Program-made: the position numbers and the translations under genes | Shown: piece after piece, positions 23,951 through 36,655 of the stretch | Layout of the letters: every line of letters starts with the position of its first letter | How positions within the stretch are numbered: position 1 is the stretch's first letter | Assembly: GCA_023846275.1 (NCBI GenBank) | Contig: JAIUJO010000071.1 | Location: 1,293,498-1,357,497 of the forward strand | DNA from: Vanilla planifolia | Lineage: Eukaryota; Streptophyta; Magnoliopsida; Asparagales; Orchidaceae | Direction of reading: 5' to 3' | DNA length: 64,000 nt | Notes under the pieces: model-generated | Told to the model about the DNA's origin: nothing | The model's database searches: none | The model's input: the letters and a program-made list of their open reading frames with translations, nothing else

Positions 23951-26900
23951 TTAATCATCAAGCATATGATGATCAAGCAAATTGTAACCTAACATGATAA
24001 CTTTGCATATTCATGCAAAATAAATGGTAAATAACTATCATAACTTTGGGCTAAGCATTATTGATGAAAAGTATAGACATTGGTATTTGATTTTTTAAAA
24101 TTATTTAAGAATTATTTTTCACAAATTTCTTTTCATAGTCATTTAGGACACTTGTAACACTATCATAATATAAAATTATTTTGGTACACTTATATTCAAA
24201 ATTTTGGCACAAAAATTCTCACAAAACACTATAAAACCACTTTAGTTTCGGGATTTTTCACTGTAGGATTGGGCGGGTCGACCTAATATTAACTAATATT
24301 AACAAAACAAAATTTTTTAATCTTTATTGCAATTTTTAAAACTTACTTTCACAATAAAATCTCATATTTTAAAGTTTTAATTTGGATCATTTGCCATCAA
24401 AATCATTTTATGTCTATGATTTTCTAAATCGACAAAATAGTCCATTTACTCCACTTAAATACACTAAACATCAACAAAATGAAGATTATACTATACTCAA
24501 CATTTATTTAAATTTTCTTAACATATTCAAAGTGGCTATTTCACAAGTATTTGAACACTAATTAATTTTAAAATAAATTGGATTTTTCGAAATGAGAAAA
24601 TACTATATTTTAATCAAAATTTTAAACAAAATCTAGTTTTCTTAAATCTTTTCATGCAAATGATGTCCAAATTTTTTTAACAAATTGTAAAACTCATAAA
24701 ACTATCCTACACATTATTTTTTCTAACTTTTTTTTAATATTGTTTAATATTTAAATAAATTTTTAATAAAAAAGAATTTCTTTTCTAAAAAAAGGATAAT
24801 TTTTTATATTTTTTATTTTTTTAAGATCATCATTTATTTTAAAATTTTTCTCACAAAAATATTTAAAGCAATATTTTTCTATAATTTTAATCATTTATTT
24901 TGTGTCCAATTTAATCCCAAATTTTATGATATTAGAATAATGAATTCTTAAAAATTTGATATTCCTTATTTAATATTCTTCTTCTTCCTCCGTAGGACTC
25001 GTATCCCATCTTCTAAAAATTTATAATATTTTATAAAGTAGTAATAAATCATTAAAAGTTATAAACTTTATAAAATTATTTTTTAATAGAATTTTTGACT
25101 TTTAATGAAATAATGTATCTCCTTTCTCTTTAATGTTTGTTTCCCCATAAAATAAATGCACTTAATTAATTTATATTGCAGATAATGAGATTAATCATAA
25201 TAAAAATTTATTAAATAATACTCATACTATTAAAATATTATATTATTATAGTTAATTCCATAATTTGAGTCCTAATAGATCCATCATATTAAAGTTTACT
25301 TGTTCGATTGGATCATCTGCAACCTATTAGATCATTTGACTTAATTCATTTAATTGTTCAATGTATGTCTAATGGATGATAGATTTTTCCAACTTCTCTA
25401 TTTGACTTGTGTTAATTCCTCATATGTCCAAGTCATACTATTCAATCCGCATGTAAGATCATTAAATGCTCATTGAAAGATTATTGGATTGTCTATCGAG
25501 CATTCGAGAAAGACTCAGAACACAAATGTTGAAAAATTATTAGATTGTTTGATATTTTTTATTAGATATTTCAATCATTTGTTGGTTTATTTGATGGTCC
25601 CATTGAATATATAGCGAAGACTTTGTTTATTTTTTGTATTTTCTTTAAATCGCCAAATTCCCTTCTACAGTCATGATTTCATGCACATAAGGCATAGTTC
25701 TCTTTACAAATCTTTCATACATGTCTCCATAGCAAGAAAAAAGAAAACATTTATAGCTTGCATGAAAATACTTATACTTTCAGCTTAGATCTTAACTAGA
25801 TCTCTTCAAAATTTGTAAATCATGGGGAAAACATACCTTATTTCTTTTAATTAGATTTTTCCCAAAGTGATCCTTTAATTCATTTTCTTTTCTTCTCTAC
25901 AACTAATTAGGAGTTATGACCAAAGCTCATGCAATCTCTCTTTTTAATAACAAAGTGCATAGGTAATAGTCTTTTTTATTAACTTAAAAATTCCTTCTAA
26001 ATAAGTTTAAATTTTTTAGTTTGTGTATGTCATATTTGAAACTTGAGAATTTATTGAATTAATAAGCTTTTTGATAAGCATGCAAAGACAGTAATGATAG
26101 AATACAAAATCTGAGTATATTATGATGAAGGTTTCAATTTAAGAAATCTGTATATATACGATTTATATTTTTCAAAAACTATTTATAATTTGTATAAATA
26201 TTTAAAATTTTAAAAATATTAAAATACAATAAATTAGATTAAATGATTAAATAATCCTCTAATTAAATAATAGGATGCGCTCTGTTGTCTCGAGCATTTT
26301 GTCAAACTTCAGTTGTGCATAAATGAAGCATGAAGAGAAAGAGCTTAGGGAGAGTGTAAAAGGAGATTTTGCTTGAGATCTTGTAGGAATTCAAAGAAAA
26401 CATAGAGAAAAAGAAAAAAATCAAAATGAAGGAACAAAATTTTTTACCTCACTTTATTGGAATCACATCTTAAGGTAAGTTTCTAATTGAGTTCATCTTC
26501 ATAAATCATATATTTGTTATTTGGTGTGTTTTGGAAGTGGATCTTGTGTGATTTTGATGGATTTATGGTTGAGTTTGTTTTTTTAGTTGTTATGATTCAA
26601 CCAAACAAATCAACCAAATCATTTGGTACAATCTATAAAACCTGACCAGTGATGGGGCTTTGGCTTTGTGTAAATGGCTCAGTTAGTTGATCATTGTTCT
26701 AGTGCACTAAATTAACTAGACAAATGCAATTGATTTAGGAAAGACATAACAACAATTGCCTTATTTAATCTTTTCTTTGAGAAGTGATCGTTAACATCGT
26801 ACAAGTATGATGAGCTGATCAAATGAATATGATGGGTTTAGAAGAAGGTTTAATGGAGATTTCCCATATAATTGATAATTTGGCCTATGTATGCCATGGA

Positions 26901-27292
26901 TCATACGATGTGATATAGAGACCATAACATATGTTATAAAGCTAAAAATGTTAAAGTATACAATCTTGTTTAAATATTATTTGAAATAGATTTTGTAAGT
27001 GCTTTTTTTATAAAAAGTGGTAGTGACGACAAAATATAAGATGAATTGTATAAAAAAATGAGAAGAGAAGATAAAGGAAAAGGAGTGTCCATGGAAGCGA
27101 TATCTCAAAACCATTAGATACACTAAATAATTAATTATGATATACGAGAGTTGCTTTATTAAAGTCCAATCTATCATTATGTAATGACATCATGATATGA
27201 GCATTAGCATAGCATGTTATCATTTGCAAATGTTTTAGTATTAAAATAGTCCTTTATATATAAATGTATACAAAAAAATTATTGTTTAAAAA
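23951..27292. other. AT-rich intergenic DNA, nothing recognised
   Basis: Includes very AT-rich stretches (24290-25250) and a stretch at 25290-25620 with repeated strings such as GGATCATCT, AGATCATTTG and AGATCATTA. A small GC-richer patch (GGATTGGGCGGGTCGACC) lies near 24265-24285. No gene or element is supported. Confidence 0.4.
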
Positions 27293-27715
27293 TTAAGTGA
27301 ATATTTATTAAAGCATAAGTGAGGTAACTTTAGCCGATGTAATATAACTAGATTAGAGTGATTCAGAAATCACAGGCAAAGCAATAAAGATTTACATAGT
27401 AATATATCCAAACCAATTAAAAAATTAAAAGAAATAAGATAAATTATATATGAAAGTTACATTCCAAGGCATTAAGATAAATGAGTGTAATATCCTAAAT
27501 CATCAAATTAGGTATGAATCAAAATGTCTCTAAGAGCATGCCAAGCCCTGAGAAAATAATTTTTAAAATTATAAAAAATAATATTTAAATAGATAAAGCT
27601 CATGGCGATGAGTACAACCACATTTGTTTCATCCCGATTCCCTTGTTTCAAATTATAGCAAATTATCAACATAAATAATCACAAATAATGATGAAGTATT
27701 CTTCTAATATTAAGA
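27293..27715 (+). repeat. solitary copy of the ~410-bp satellite monomer
   Basis: This segment has the same ordered blocks as the array at 46-64 kb: TATTTATTAAAGC, GATGTAATATAACTAGATTA, AGATTTACATAGTAATATA, AAATAAGATAAATTATAT, AAAGTTACATTCCAAGGCAT, GAGTGTAATATCCTAAATCA, TCAAATTAGGTATGAATCAA, AAAGCTCATGGCGATGAGTA, CATTTGTTTCATCCCGATT and a terminal TCTAATATTAAG. Length is about 423 bases. It sits 18.5 kb from the array, in the same orientation, with no second copy beside it. Confidence 0.85.
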
Positions 27716-27752
27716 AAATATATAATAAAGCAAATTATAGCAAATTATCAAC
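27649..27752. repeat. 22-bp exact direct repeat, 82 bp apart
   Basis: CAAATTATAGCAAATTATCA followed by AC occurs at 27649-27670 and again at 27731-27752. One copy lies inside the solitary monomer and the other just outside its end. This could be a replication-slippage duplication or a relic of how the monomer was placed here. Confidence 0.85.
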
Positions 27753-29654
27753 AATTTTCTTTTCATTCATGGAATTTACATAACTTTATTTTGCCTCACT
27801 TGTGCATTAAGACTTACCTCAAGTTTAGGCATTTTGCCCTTTCTCTTTATTGTGCCAATAATTCTTTAGGTGGCACATTTAGAGGTGTCAACATGTTGAG
27901 CTTAGTAGCTTTGAGGGTGGTGGTCACTTGGATAAGATTTTTGAGAAAAGTTGTTATCAAGTCTTAATCTTTTTTGCCATTGGATGAGACACATTTAAGG
28001 CAAATATGCTTTTCCTTTTGGCTTCCCAATAAGTGCGAAGGAGAATTCTTTCTCATTAATGAGCCACAAAATTCTTCTAAAGATTTCTTGTGAGGACAAT
28101 GGAGAATCCATGTTAAAGATTTCTCACTTGTGTAATGCAAGAATTTTAATGATTCGCACCCTTACAGCATCATTGAAGAATTACAGATAGGCTTGAAAGG
28201 GCTAAAATTAATGTTATCTTAGATTAATGATGATTCAAAGAACTACTTAGGTTTAATGCAACTAGCAAAGAAGATAGAAAATATGCTCTTGTATTACTTA
28301 AGAGAAAAATTTGATATTGGAGGCTACTTCTATAATCATTTGGAAGTTACATCTTTTAAAAAAGTGAAAAAACTTGCATTTATATGTCTTGAATTGACTT
28401 GTAAAGAATTAATAATCTTGAACTTCTTTACAAAAATACAAGTGTTTGAGTTAACAAAATAAAAATAAAAGTTAGGTAATTAGAGTAGATATTATCTACT
28501 TCTTATTAGGAGAAATCTCATAAAAAATGTGTAGATTATACTTGTATTCCTATTTTTTGTTGGATTTCTGATCAAAGTGATAAAGGAATCCTCAATAAAG
28601 TAGAGTTGGTATTGTCTTAATGTTAGGTGCCAACCTAATCGCTTAATTAAATAAAAAAATCATGTTTTTTATGCATATAAAATATTGAGTGAGGAAAGTA
28701 AATTCTATGTAGAGACATGATGATATCATAAATTCCTTAGTACTAACTAAAATAAAATCATACAAATAAATTATCATCATAATATATTGTAGATATAACT
28801 TGTATAACAATATATATAAAGTTCAAATTGATGTTTTATTTTACTTTCAATTACCCATTCTATACTAAGTATTGCTTACTCTGAAATCTTAAGAGTGTGG
28901 TATTCTCTCTTGGTTTCAAATCCCCAAATCTCAATTTAATGGATGCATGATCTGTGATGTAAGCACAAATGATATTTAATTATTTCAAAAGATAAATCCA
29001 ATAAGACAACTAAACATAAAGGAATGATAAAATAAACAAATATGTTGAATAAAATAAAATCGATATCATAACCATGATAATAAACCACTTGTGTAAGTTT
29101 GAAATCAAACTAAATGTCATGCATACTATAAGTAAACTACAAAAAATATAAATACTAGTTTTCCTATTCTTCCTAATTTTTAATATTTTATAAATCATCA
29201 AGTTCAGTATTCTTTAAATCATTATTCTCATTAGATCCAATAATTATATCAATATATAGCCTCTAATCATCATCTATTTAATATATCTAAATAATATTAG
29301 GTAGATGTCTAATCCAAATATTGTTACTCTACGATAACTCCTTAGGTTTAGTGCCCTATGGTAAGTATGGTAGCAATCTCTTATGATAAATTTTTTTTTT
29401 ATTAGTATCACCCATTATAAATAATGACATCATAACACATACACTAAGCATATATTTAATATGAAGATCAATACTTTATAATAACATTTATTGGGTTTAG
29501 TGTCATCAATATCATAACACACCAAAAAATGTCTAATTTGAAGATTGATACATCTCCTAGGCATATATTCAGGACAACATCATTAAAAAGCTATTTTTTA
29601 TTTTTATTTTTCATCTATATAATATCGTATGATATGTTAATCAAAACAATTGAA
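27753..29654. other. AT-rich intergenic DNA, nothing recognised
   Basis: The 68-codon plus-strand frame at 28256-28462 is Lys/Leu/Ile-rich with no motif I recognise. No supporting splice or promoter signal stands out, and it is left uncalled. Confidence 0.4.
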
Positions 29655-29680
29655 ATATATATATATATATATATATATAT
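29655..29680. repeat. (TA)n microsatellite
   Basis: An uninterrupted AT dinucleotide tract of about 26 bases. Confidence 0.95.
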
Positions 29681-32600
29681 GTCAGCCTATTTATTATTAT
29701 CAAAACTAAAATACATTATTTATTCTTTAAGTGTTTTTATTTAATATTGCTTTTATTTAATTTTTTATGATTCCATGCAACAAATACATGAAAAAAATAA
29801 TGTAAATCATGTAATTAATAAAGTCATGTACCAAGTAATTTAAAAAATCATTAAGATCAAACTAAATTATAATATATAAGTATTTTTCATAATAATATAT
29901 ATAATTTTAAAGAAAGAAAATAAAATAATATTATGTTAGGTCACAAATTATAAATTTATTTATATTTTAAAAAATTTTATTTATTAAAAAATTATACAAA
30001 ATATATTAAAAAAATATTACTAAAATAACACTATCATGTTACATAACATGTTATCCAATTTTTCTATCTAAATATGATAGTTATCTTCCCTTTTGAATTT
30101 TAATTTATTTTAATTTTTTAAAATATTATATTTATGTAAGGGTCAACATACATCCTAATTATAAGTAATTAAAATCATGAAAATTCACTTTTTATCATTT
30201 AGTTGTTACTTATATCATACTTTAACAATTCTTTAAATTGTATCATACAATTATCTAGAATTAAGTAATCTATATTATATCATACATATATGGTATCATT
30301 GTTGCGTTACACGATCCGCTTGATTCCTTATTTCCTAATATATTAGTTTATTCGAATCTACAAATCTAATAAAACTGTCATACTCTACGATAATAATATT
30401 GTATTATATGTTCTAATTCGACTCCTTATATTTTAATATATTTTTTATATTATACTATGATCTATATAATCGCACTATTGATATGGAGACTTCTTTAATG
30501 ATTGTATCAATTGATTAATTCTTTTTTTACTAAATGGTTTTATTTCTCTCTGCTAACATCATCCACTTTTCATACTAATTTGATAAATGCATCATATTAT
30601 ACGTTTCAACTCTGTTAAAATTATATAACTTGAAATTGCACCTTACGATCACCAACATTGTACTGATCTACCTATTTAGACTTATCAATTCACTTTCAAC
30701 TAAAATAGATGATACAATATGCTGTTTATATTATTTTGTTTGGTGATTCATCTATGCAACAATAGTTGTGCTCTTAGTATTAGTGTGATTTTGCAAAATG
30801 ACAAATACAATTATTTTTGACAAACTTCTCATTGCTCTATCGTAAGCTTATCGTATATTGTGATACCACAACTCCTCTTTCTTCAATGAATTCAACATAG
30901 TAACATAACAGAAAAATATAGAACTTACATCATCGATGATTCAACCTTTTGAACTCTCCTCAAATGGCACAACTCTGCTTCTCAATTTTCTTGTATGAAA
31001 AAGCTCATTGGAGCACATAAGTTCACTTGAACTTAGCCTATATTGGGCCTACTAGACCTATTTATAAGCTGAGACAAAAGGTCGTGATGACCTGAACTCC
31101 TTAAATCTCACTATTGAATTAAGCTTGGGAAGTGAGGGCGCTTAAAATCATATTTTATCCTACCCATACCATGACTGTTGAGAATTTGAAAATCTTATTC
31201 CCATGGGTTTCAATATGACATCTTTATAAAACACCTAAATATTATATTCTTTACAAATATATCATCTAGTTTAGCATTTTTCTATAATTATATCAAGAAA
31301 TAACATATATACCCCATCAAAATCTAATATTTATATATTTATAAATATATTATTCACTAATTAGTTATAATTTAAGCCAAAATTTCTAAAATTATAAATT
31401 TAACATGATGCATTTTATACTTTAATATTTATAAATTTATAAACTTCTAATTATATCTAACATAAATCCTAATTTTTAAAATTTAAAAACTATCTTACAT
31501 GTCCATTTGATAGTTACATTTATACATGTATCTTTAATAATTTATAAGAAATTTTTTAGATCTTTAAAAATTACATACTCAATGTCATTGAGTTTAACTC
31601 CCAAGAGTTCTATTTATTGATATACTCAAATAATATATTTTTTACTAAGTTCGAACTTATGATATATTATGAGCACTTTATTGTTATTTTAATAATTTAA
31701 TATAAAAATAATATATTTTAATATTTTTATATAAAAATAATATATTTTAAGAAATTAATTTGATTAAGTTTAATAATAGTTTGTCATAATCTTTTCGACT
31801 TAAATATAAAATTTTTCTATTTGATATAGTTTGAGATTTGATGTTTGTTACATTTAAGATTAAGTTAAGGGCAAAAAAAAATTTAACTAGGGGAGCAGTG
31901 GTAGGCTTTGATTCATAAATCATTGTTATGGTGTCAATAAGATGATGGTGTGAAGGATTATAAGGTATAAGATTTGTGAAAATGGAAGCAAAGTGATTAT
32001 GTCAAAGAGTGATACTAAGAGCATCAAGGGGCTCTCGATTAGAAGAGAGGGATTTGGTGTTGTCTCCATTACTAGAGTTATTAAATTATCTTATATGCCC
32101 CTTTAAAGTATAAGAAGAAATAAATTTGGTAAAATATTTTATTTGTTATTAAAATAAATGGAAATGATTGTTGGTGGATGAAGGAGAAAGATTACAAACT
32201 AATGAGATGGAAATGTAAGGAACTTTTCTTGCTTCTTAACCAAAAGTGTTGAGAGATTATCTTTTAAATAACAATATCATAGATTCTTAGTCTCCGTTTT
32301 AGCTTACTTATCTAGTTTCTTACAAATGATGTTAAAAGATGTTAATGTAAAATTTAGATTCAAGGGAATCAACAAAAACATAGTAAAGATTTTTATTTAG
32401 TGCTATTATAAAAAAATTAAGTAATAATTTGGGGTCTCCTAAGTCGAGGATCACAAAGAAGGACGAGAAAAACTAAGGGAATAAACTAAAATTCTATGTC
32501 TCTTTAGAAAAATGTTTGTTCTTCAAGTAGGAAAATTTGTTGCCTTCAATTAAACCCTAAATGTCACTTCCTATTTGAGTTTGTGCATCAACAAAGAATG

Positions 32601-33160
32601 ACCAAGAATTATCTTTCTTCTTTTATTTCCTAGGAGGTTGTGTTGCATGTGGCCACACAAGAAATTGTCAAAAGGATAGTTAAACTTTACACTTACCTCC
32701 TTAGGTGCCAACATTACTAGAAGACATGGGTACAAGATGGATGAATCATGTGCATTATCTCCTCGGACGATAGCATTGTAAGCGATGGCAATTAAGTCTT
32801 GATTGTCCAACCTCAAGCTGTTGGTATTATCAATAAAGGTTCTCAAACTTTACATCTCTATTATTTATCATATAATTATATTATAGATTGATAACAAAAA
32901 TTTGTGTTGCACATTTATGCATTTTAAAATTGTAATAAATATTATCAATAAAGGTATGCGTATTGATAGATGATAATTTAATTATAATATAACAAAAAAT
33001 ATTATTGTTTTTGAAATTTAGTAATAATACCCCAATCTTTTAATTAAATATATTATTAAATTTATTTTTATTAAAATATTTTAAAAATTTTAATCTAGTA
33101 CTAACACATAGAGCAATCCTAGTGTCGCCGATCCAATTCAAAACAATACTCCCTTCTTTT
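29681..33160. other. AT-rich repeat-derived DNA, no gene recognised
   Basis: 30130-30900 is dense in TATCATA-like strings and resembles 430-1600 in layout, suggesting one old dispersed repeat family. Around 30960-31220 the sequence is less AT-rich but shows no frame. A 91-codon minus-strand frame at 32571-32846 reads like protein in part (SLRLDNQDLIAIAYNAIV) but I cannot place it. A pair of ATTATCAATAAAGGT strings occurs near 32828 and 32940. Confidence 0.35.
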
Positions 33161-33267
33161 CTTTAATAAATTATTAATATATAGTAATTATCTTTTGTAT
33201 TTAAACATTTGCCATCCCGAAACCACATAAGCTCCTTAGCTTGGTTCTTTTGAGCTTCCTTTCAAAT

Positions 33268-33276
33268 AGGGTTTTG
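33268..33276 (+). promoter_or_regulatory. telo-box-like element in the SDA1 copy leader
   Basis: TAGGGTTTT lies 18 bases before the ATG of the SDA1 copy. Telo-boxes (AAACCCTA or its complement) are known near transcription starts of many plant ribosomal-protein and ribosome-assembly genes, which fits SDA1, a 60S assembly factor. A TATA-like ATATATAG lies near 33178. Function in this decayed copy is unlikely, but it suggests the original 5' flank was copied with the gene. Confidence 0.5.
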
Positions 33277-33293
33277 TTAATTGATCAGTAGAA

Positions 33294-36200
33294 ATGGCAA
33301 CGGCGACAAACCTCCTCTTACCGGATTCCTTGTCTGCATTTGGAAAGGCATTCGATAGGTGGAGCCTTCATTTGCTTCAACCCCGGATGAAGCTGGCCCC
33401 AGAAGGATACGAGGCAGAGCTTCTCCTTATCTACGGCCACTTCGAATCGTCCCTACATCTCTTCCTTGAGCAATCCGCACTCAGTTCGTCATCGGATCCG
33501 ATGGTCACGAAGGATCTCAGTGACCTCACAATGTTTGGTACACTTCAATTTGGAGGGCCACCGTCATTCAACATATTTCTGTTCAGCATTTTAATGGGTG
33601 GAAATATCTTTTGTTTGTACTAATCAAAGTTATATTTTGAACTAGGCATTGGAGAAAATGGGAAACTTCTGCTTCATTGAGCTTTAAGAGAAGATTATAA
33701 TTGTTGATGATTTGTTAGACTTGATTAGGCCTTTCTAACTATTGATCAAGATAAAAATTTGATTTCCCTCTACAAAGAACAAAATAGGCACTTTTTCCCA
33801 TGATTTCTTAAATATAGAATCTTAACTATTTCTTGTGAGGCTGCATATTTCTTTTGCTAGATTCTAATAATAAAAAGGTTTAGGCTGCCAACATTGAATT
33901 CATATTCTGTTATTATAATTACAAGAATAGTCCTTTAACACATCAAGTGAGGTCAGATACATTGATTCTAAGATGCTATTGTTTCTATTCATTAATTGCT
34001 TTTCTTCTGGATCCAAAGTTGTTAAAGCCATTTCAAATAGTCAATAGTCATTTTTTTGCTCTATATTTTTTCCTTTTTTATAGGAAGATTCAATAATCTA
34101 CTTCTCTTATAGAATCACAAAGTAAACTTCTTAATATAACCAAACCATCTAGATTGATTTTCTTTAGGCTTGTCTTCAATTACTAGAATGTCAACTTTCT
34201 CCATTATAGTAAGTTACTCTTCAAACTTAAAAACTTTATCTCTATAGCAATTATTCTATTTGTGTGTTTGTACTCACACATTGACATTTGACACCATGTA
34301 ATCTTATAAATTTGCCTTCATTCTTGAGTGTGATATTTTGATTACACAACACTTAGAAGTATGTTTTATTTTCATCTTATTTGTTTAATGCTTGGATTAT
34401 ATTAGTGACATTTTTTGTTAATTTCTCTATCATTTTGAAGTGTAGGTTCAAAATAAGTAAATTTTGTATTGTTTCTTTTGTTTATGATAACTGTTACATT
34501 CAATATGTTTTTGGAATTACTTGTCTAAATATTAATTCCATATATTTACTATAAGAACTAAAAATGCAATACCATTTAAACTTCAGAGTCATTATCCATA
34601 TACTTAGTTTTGTTTTATATATTTGCTTAGTCTCAGTTTTGCTTTATCACTTTGCTTAGTCTTATCAATTGGTATTAAATTATTAGCAAAATGCATGTTA
34701 CTGGTTTATCTTGAATTTTATAATTACATCAAAAATTAGTGTAAAATTGAAGCTGTCTTTCATTGCTTATGTTGTCAGAAAGTTTGATGAAAGAAGAAGT
34801 GTAAAAATACTTATGAAGCATTATCTTTTTATGTTAAAAAATGGGAATTATGAGAAATTTTCAAAATGTTTTTGATGCTTTTGGTGCACAGGTAGAAAAC
34901 ATTTTTGAAATTAAGTTTACGAAAACATCCAAGGACTTAAAGCATAGCCATAATGAAATTCAATTATAATTAAGAAATCTTTAATATGTTCTCCTCAGGC
35001 ATGCAAAATTATTTTTAATATATGTAATTTTAATTTTGTTTTATTCTTTTCTAATACCTTATTAATATAAAGCCTCCTTATACACTCATTATTGCTTTGT
35101 TATACATGTTTTTCATAATTTCAATATGTTCAATTCTAGCTTCTTTTTTTTCCCTTTTCTAGCCTTTTCAAGCATGTGAGGGAAATATTATAATAAAAAA
35201 TTTATTTGAGTTCATGATGATTCTCTTGTAGAATTAAGAAAATGTTTTTTGTTCCTCGAAGTAATAATAAGAAACTATTACAATCATTTTGTGTTGTTCA
35301 TTAAGCTCTTTAATCTCATAATAAACATTTATTATATTATCTTTCATAGACTTATCCAAAATTGTACTAACCCATTTCTATTTTAATTCTTGCTTGAGTA
35401 TTGAACTTTGAATGCTAAAATTGGTAATACCTTGGTTTTTTTACAATGTGCCTAGTTTGTTGAACAATAGTAACGTTTATCTTCTTATGAATCATGATGT
35501 TAATAACTTAGTCAAATTTATGATTTAATTCTAGCTTCTTGAAATTATTTCTTTATACGTATCCATGCATGATGTTGTAGGAATCCTTGCTTTTTTTCAA
35601 TTAACTCATTGTTGATATAACCATCTTTCTTAATCTTTTAGTATATTTTGACAACATAACACATTGCTTTTTAGAAGTCCTAAGCATTAGATTTAACACA
35701 ATTTTGGACATACATTGCCATGGGTTGGCTACCTTAAGGACAATGGAGAGGGACAAGTCATAGAAATAGATGGTTGGGAGGCGTCTGGGATAAATGGAAA
35801 GATAGACCATAGAGTTTCCTAGAGGTCAACTAAAAGAATTGGGAAGGAGAGATGGATAAGTGGGGTTTTGAAGTATATACTATAAGCAAAGAGAAATGGC
35901 TTGTGTGAAATATTTTACCAACTTCAAATGCCCAAATGAAAGCTATGAAAGTTTATGGGCTTAAACCAAATGATCTTAAAACAACCAAAATGGAATTTTT
36001 TTCATAATACTATTTAGTATTGCAAGAGTTATGTTGTTCCAATGATTATATAGAAATTAAAGTTCTCTAGCACGTTATTGATTTTTCTTGTTTGTTTTGA
36101 AAGGTTATGCTTTTTCATTATGTTTTGCTTATTTGTATAGTCATATTGTTGAGTTGGATGTGCCTCTTGAATTATTTTTGGACCTTCAGATCGTTGGTGA

Positions 36201-36655
36201 TCGAAACCTCAAAAAATTTGCATTTTTTTATGTTGTGCACTATATTTGGCACATGAGCAAAAAAACATAGAAGTGAAGCAAAAAATTGGAAGCTTCAAAA
36301 TATTTTTTTCTCATTACTATAGGTGTGTGATGTCATATATACTATATTTTTGCTGATTTTTCTTAGTTTTGTTAATTATAATAACTAATGTATGATTTCT
36401 TGTTTGAAGGGAAAGGAAGAACTAAGGGCAAGGAGGTCACTTGTACTGTGTGATCTTCATCGACAAAAAGTAAGGCTTGATGATCGAGCTGCTAATGCTA
36501 TTTGGAATGCAAGCTTTCATAGTTCTTAAAGGTTGATATTTTCATTATCTCTACAATTGGTTAAGTCCCATTAGTTATCTTATTATGCCTTTTTTATTGT
36601 TTCTTTTTGCTGAACACAGGGTCATGGTAATGAGCTATCTTACTTGAAAAGATTC
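33294..36655 (+). pseudogene. SDA1: SDA1-like (60S ribosome biogenesis) pseudogene, 5' part
   Basis: SDA1 is a conserved nucleolar protein needed for 60S subunit maturation and export. Exon 1 (33294-33537) is intact from ATG and reads FDRWSLHLLQPRMKLAPEGY, AELLLIYGHFESSLHLFLEQ and VTKDLSDLTMF, ending at a G|GTACAC donor. A later exon (about 36141-36322) reads VPLELFLDLQIVGDRNLKKF and VVHYIWHMSKKH. It needs a one-base correction at the A-run 36259-36265, after which EAKNWKLQNIFFSLL follows, and TAG at 36320-36322 sits where the family has Gln. The next exon (36410-36531) reads EELRARRSLVLCDLHRQKV and DDRAANAIWNASFHSS, then TAA at 36527-36529 for Ser. A degenerate exon starts at 36620 (VMVMSYL) and similarity is lost by about 36655. 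The exon for the FYPKEL...LPSGLRCHV region was not found between 33.5 and 36.1 kb. Most of the protein is absent. Confidence 0.87.

Noticed and set aside
32571-32846. 91-codon minus-strand frame with a protein-like middle part
   Set aside because: I could not match it to any family, and no splice, promoter or neighbouring exon supports it. It is recorded only in the region note.
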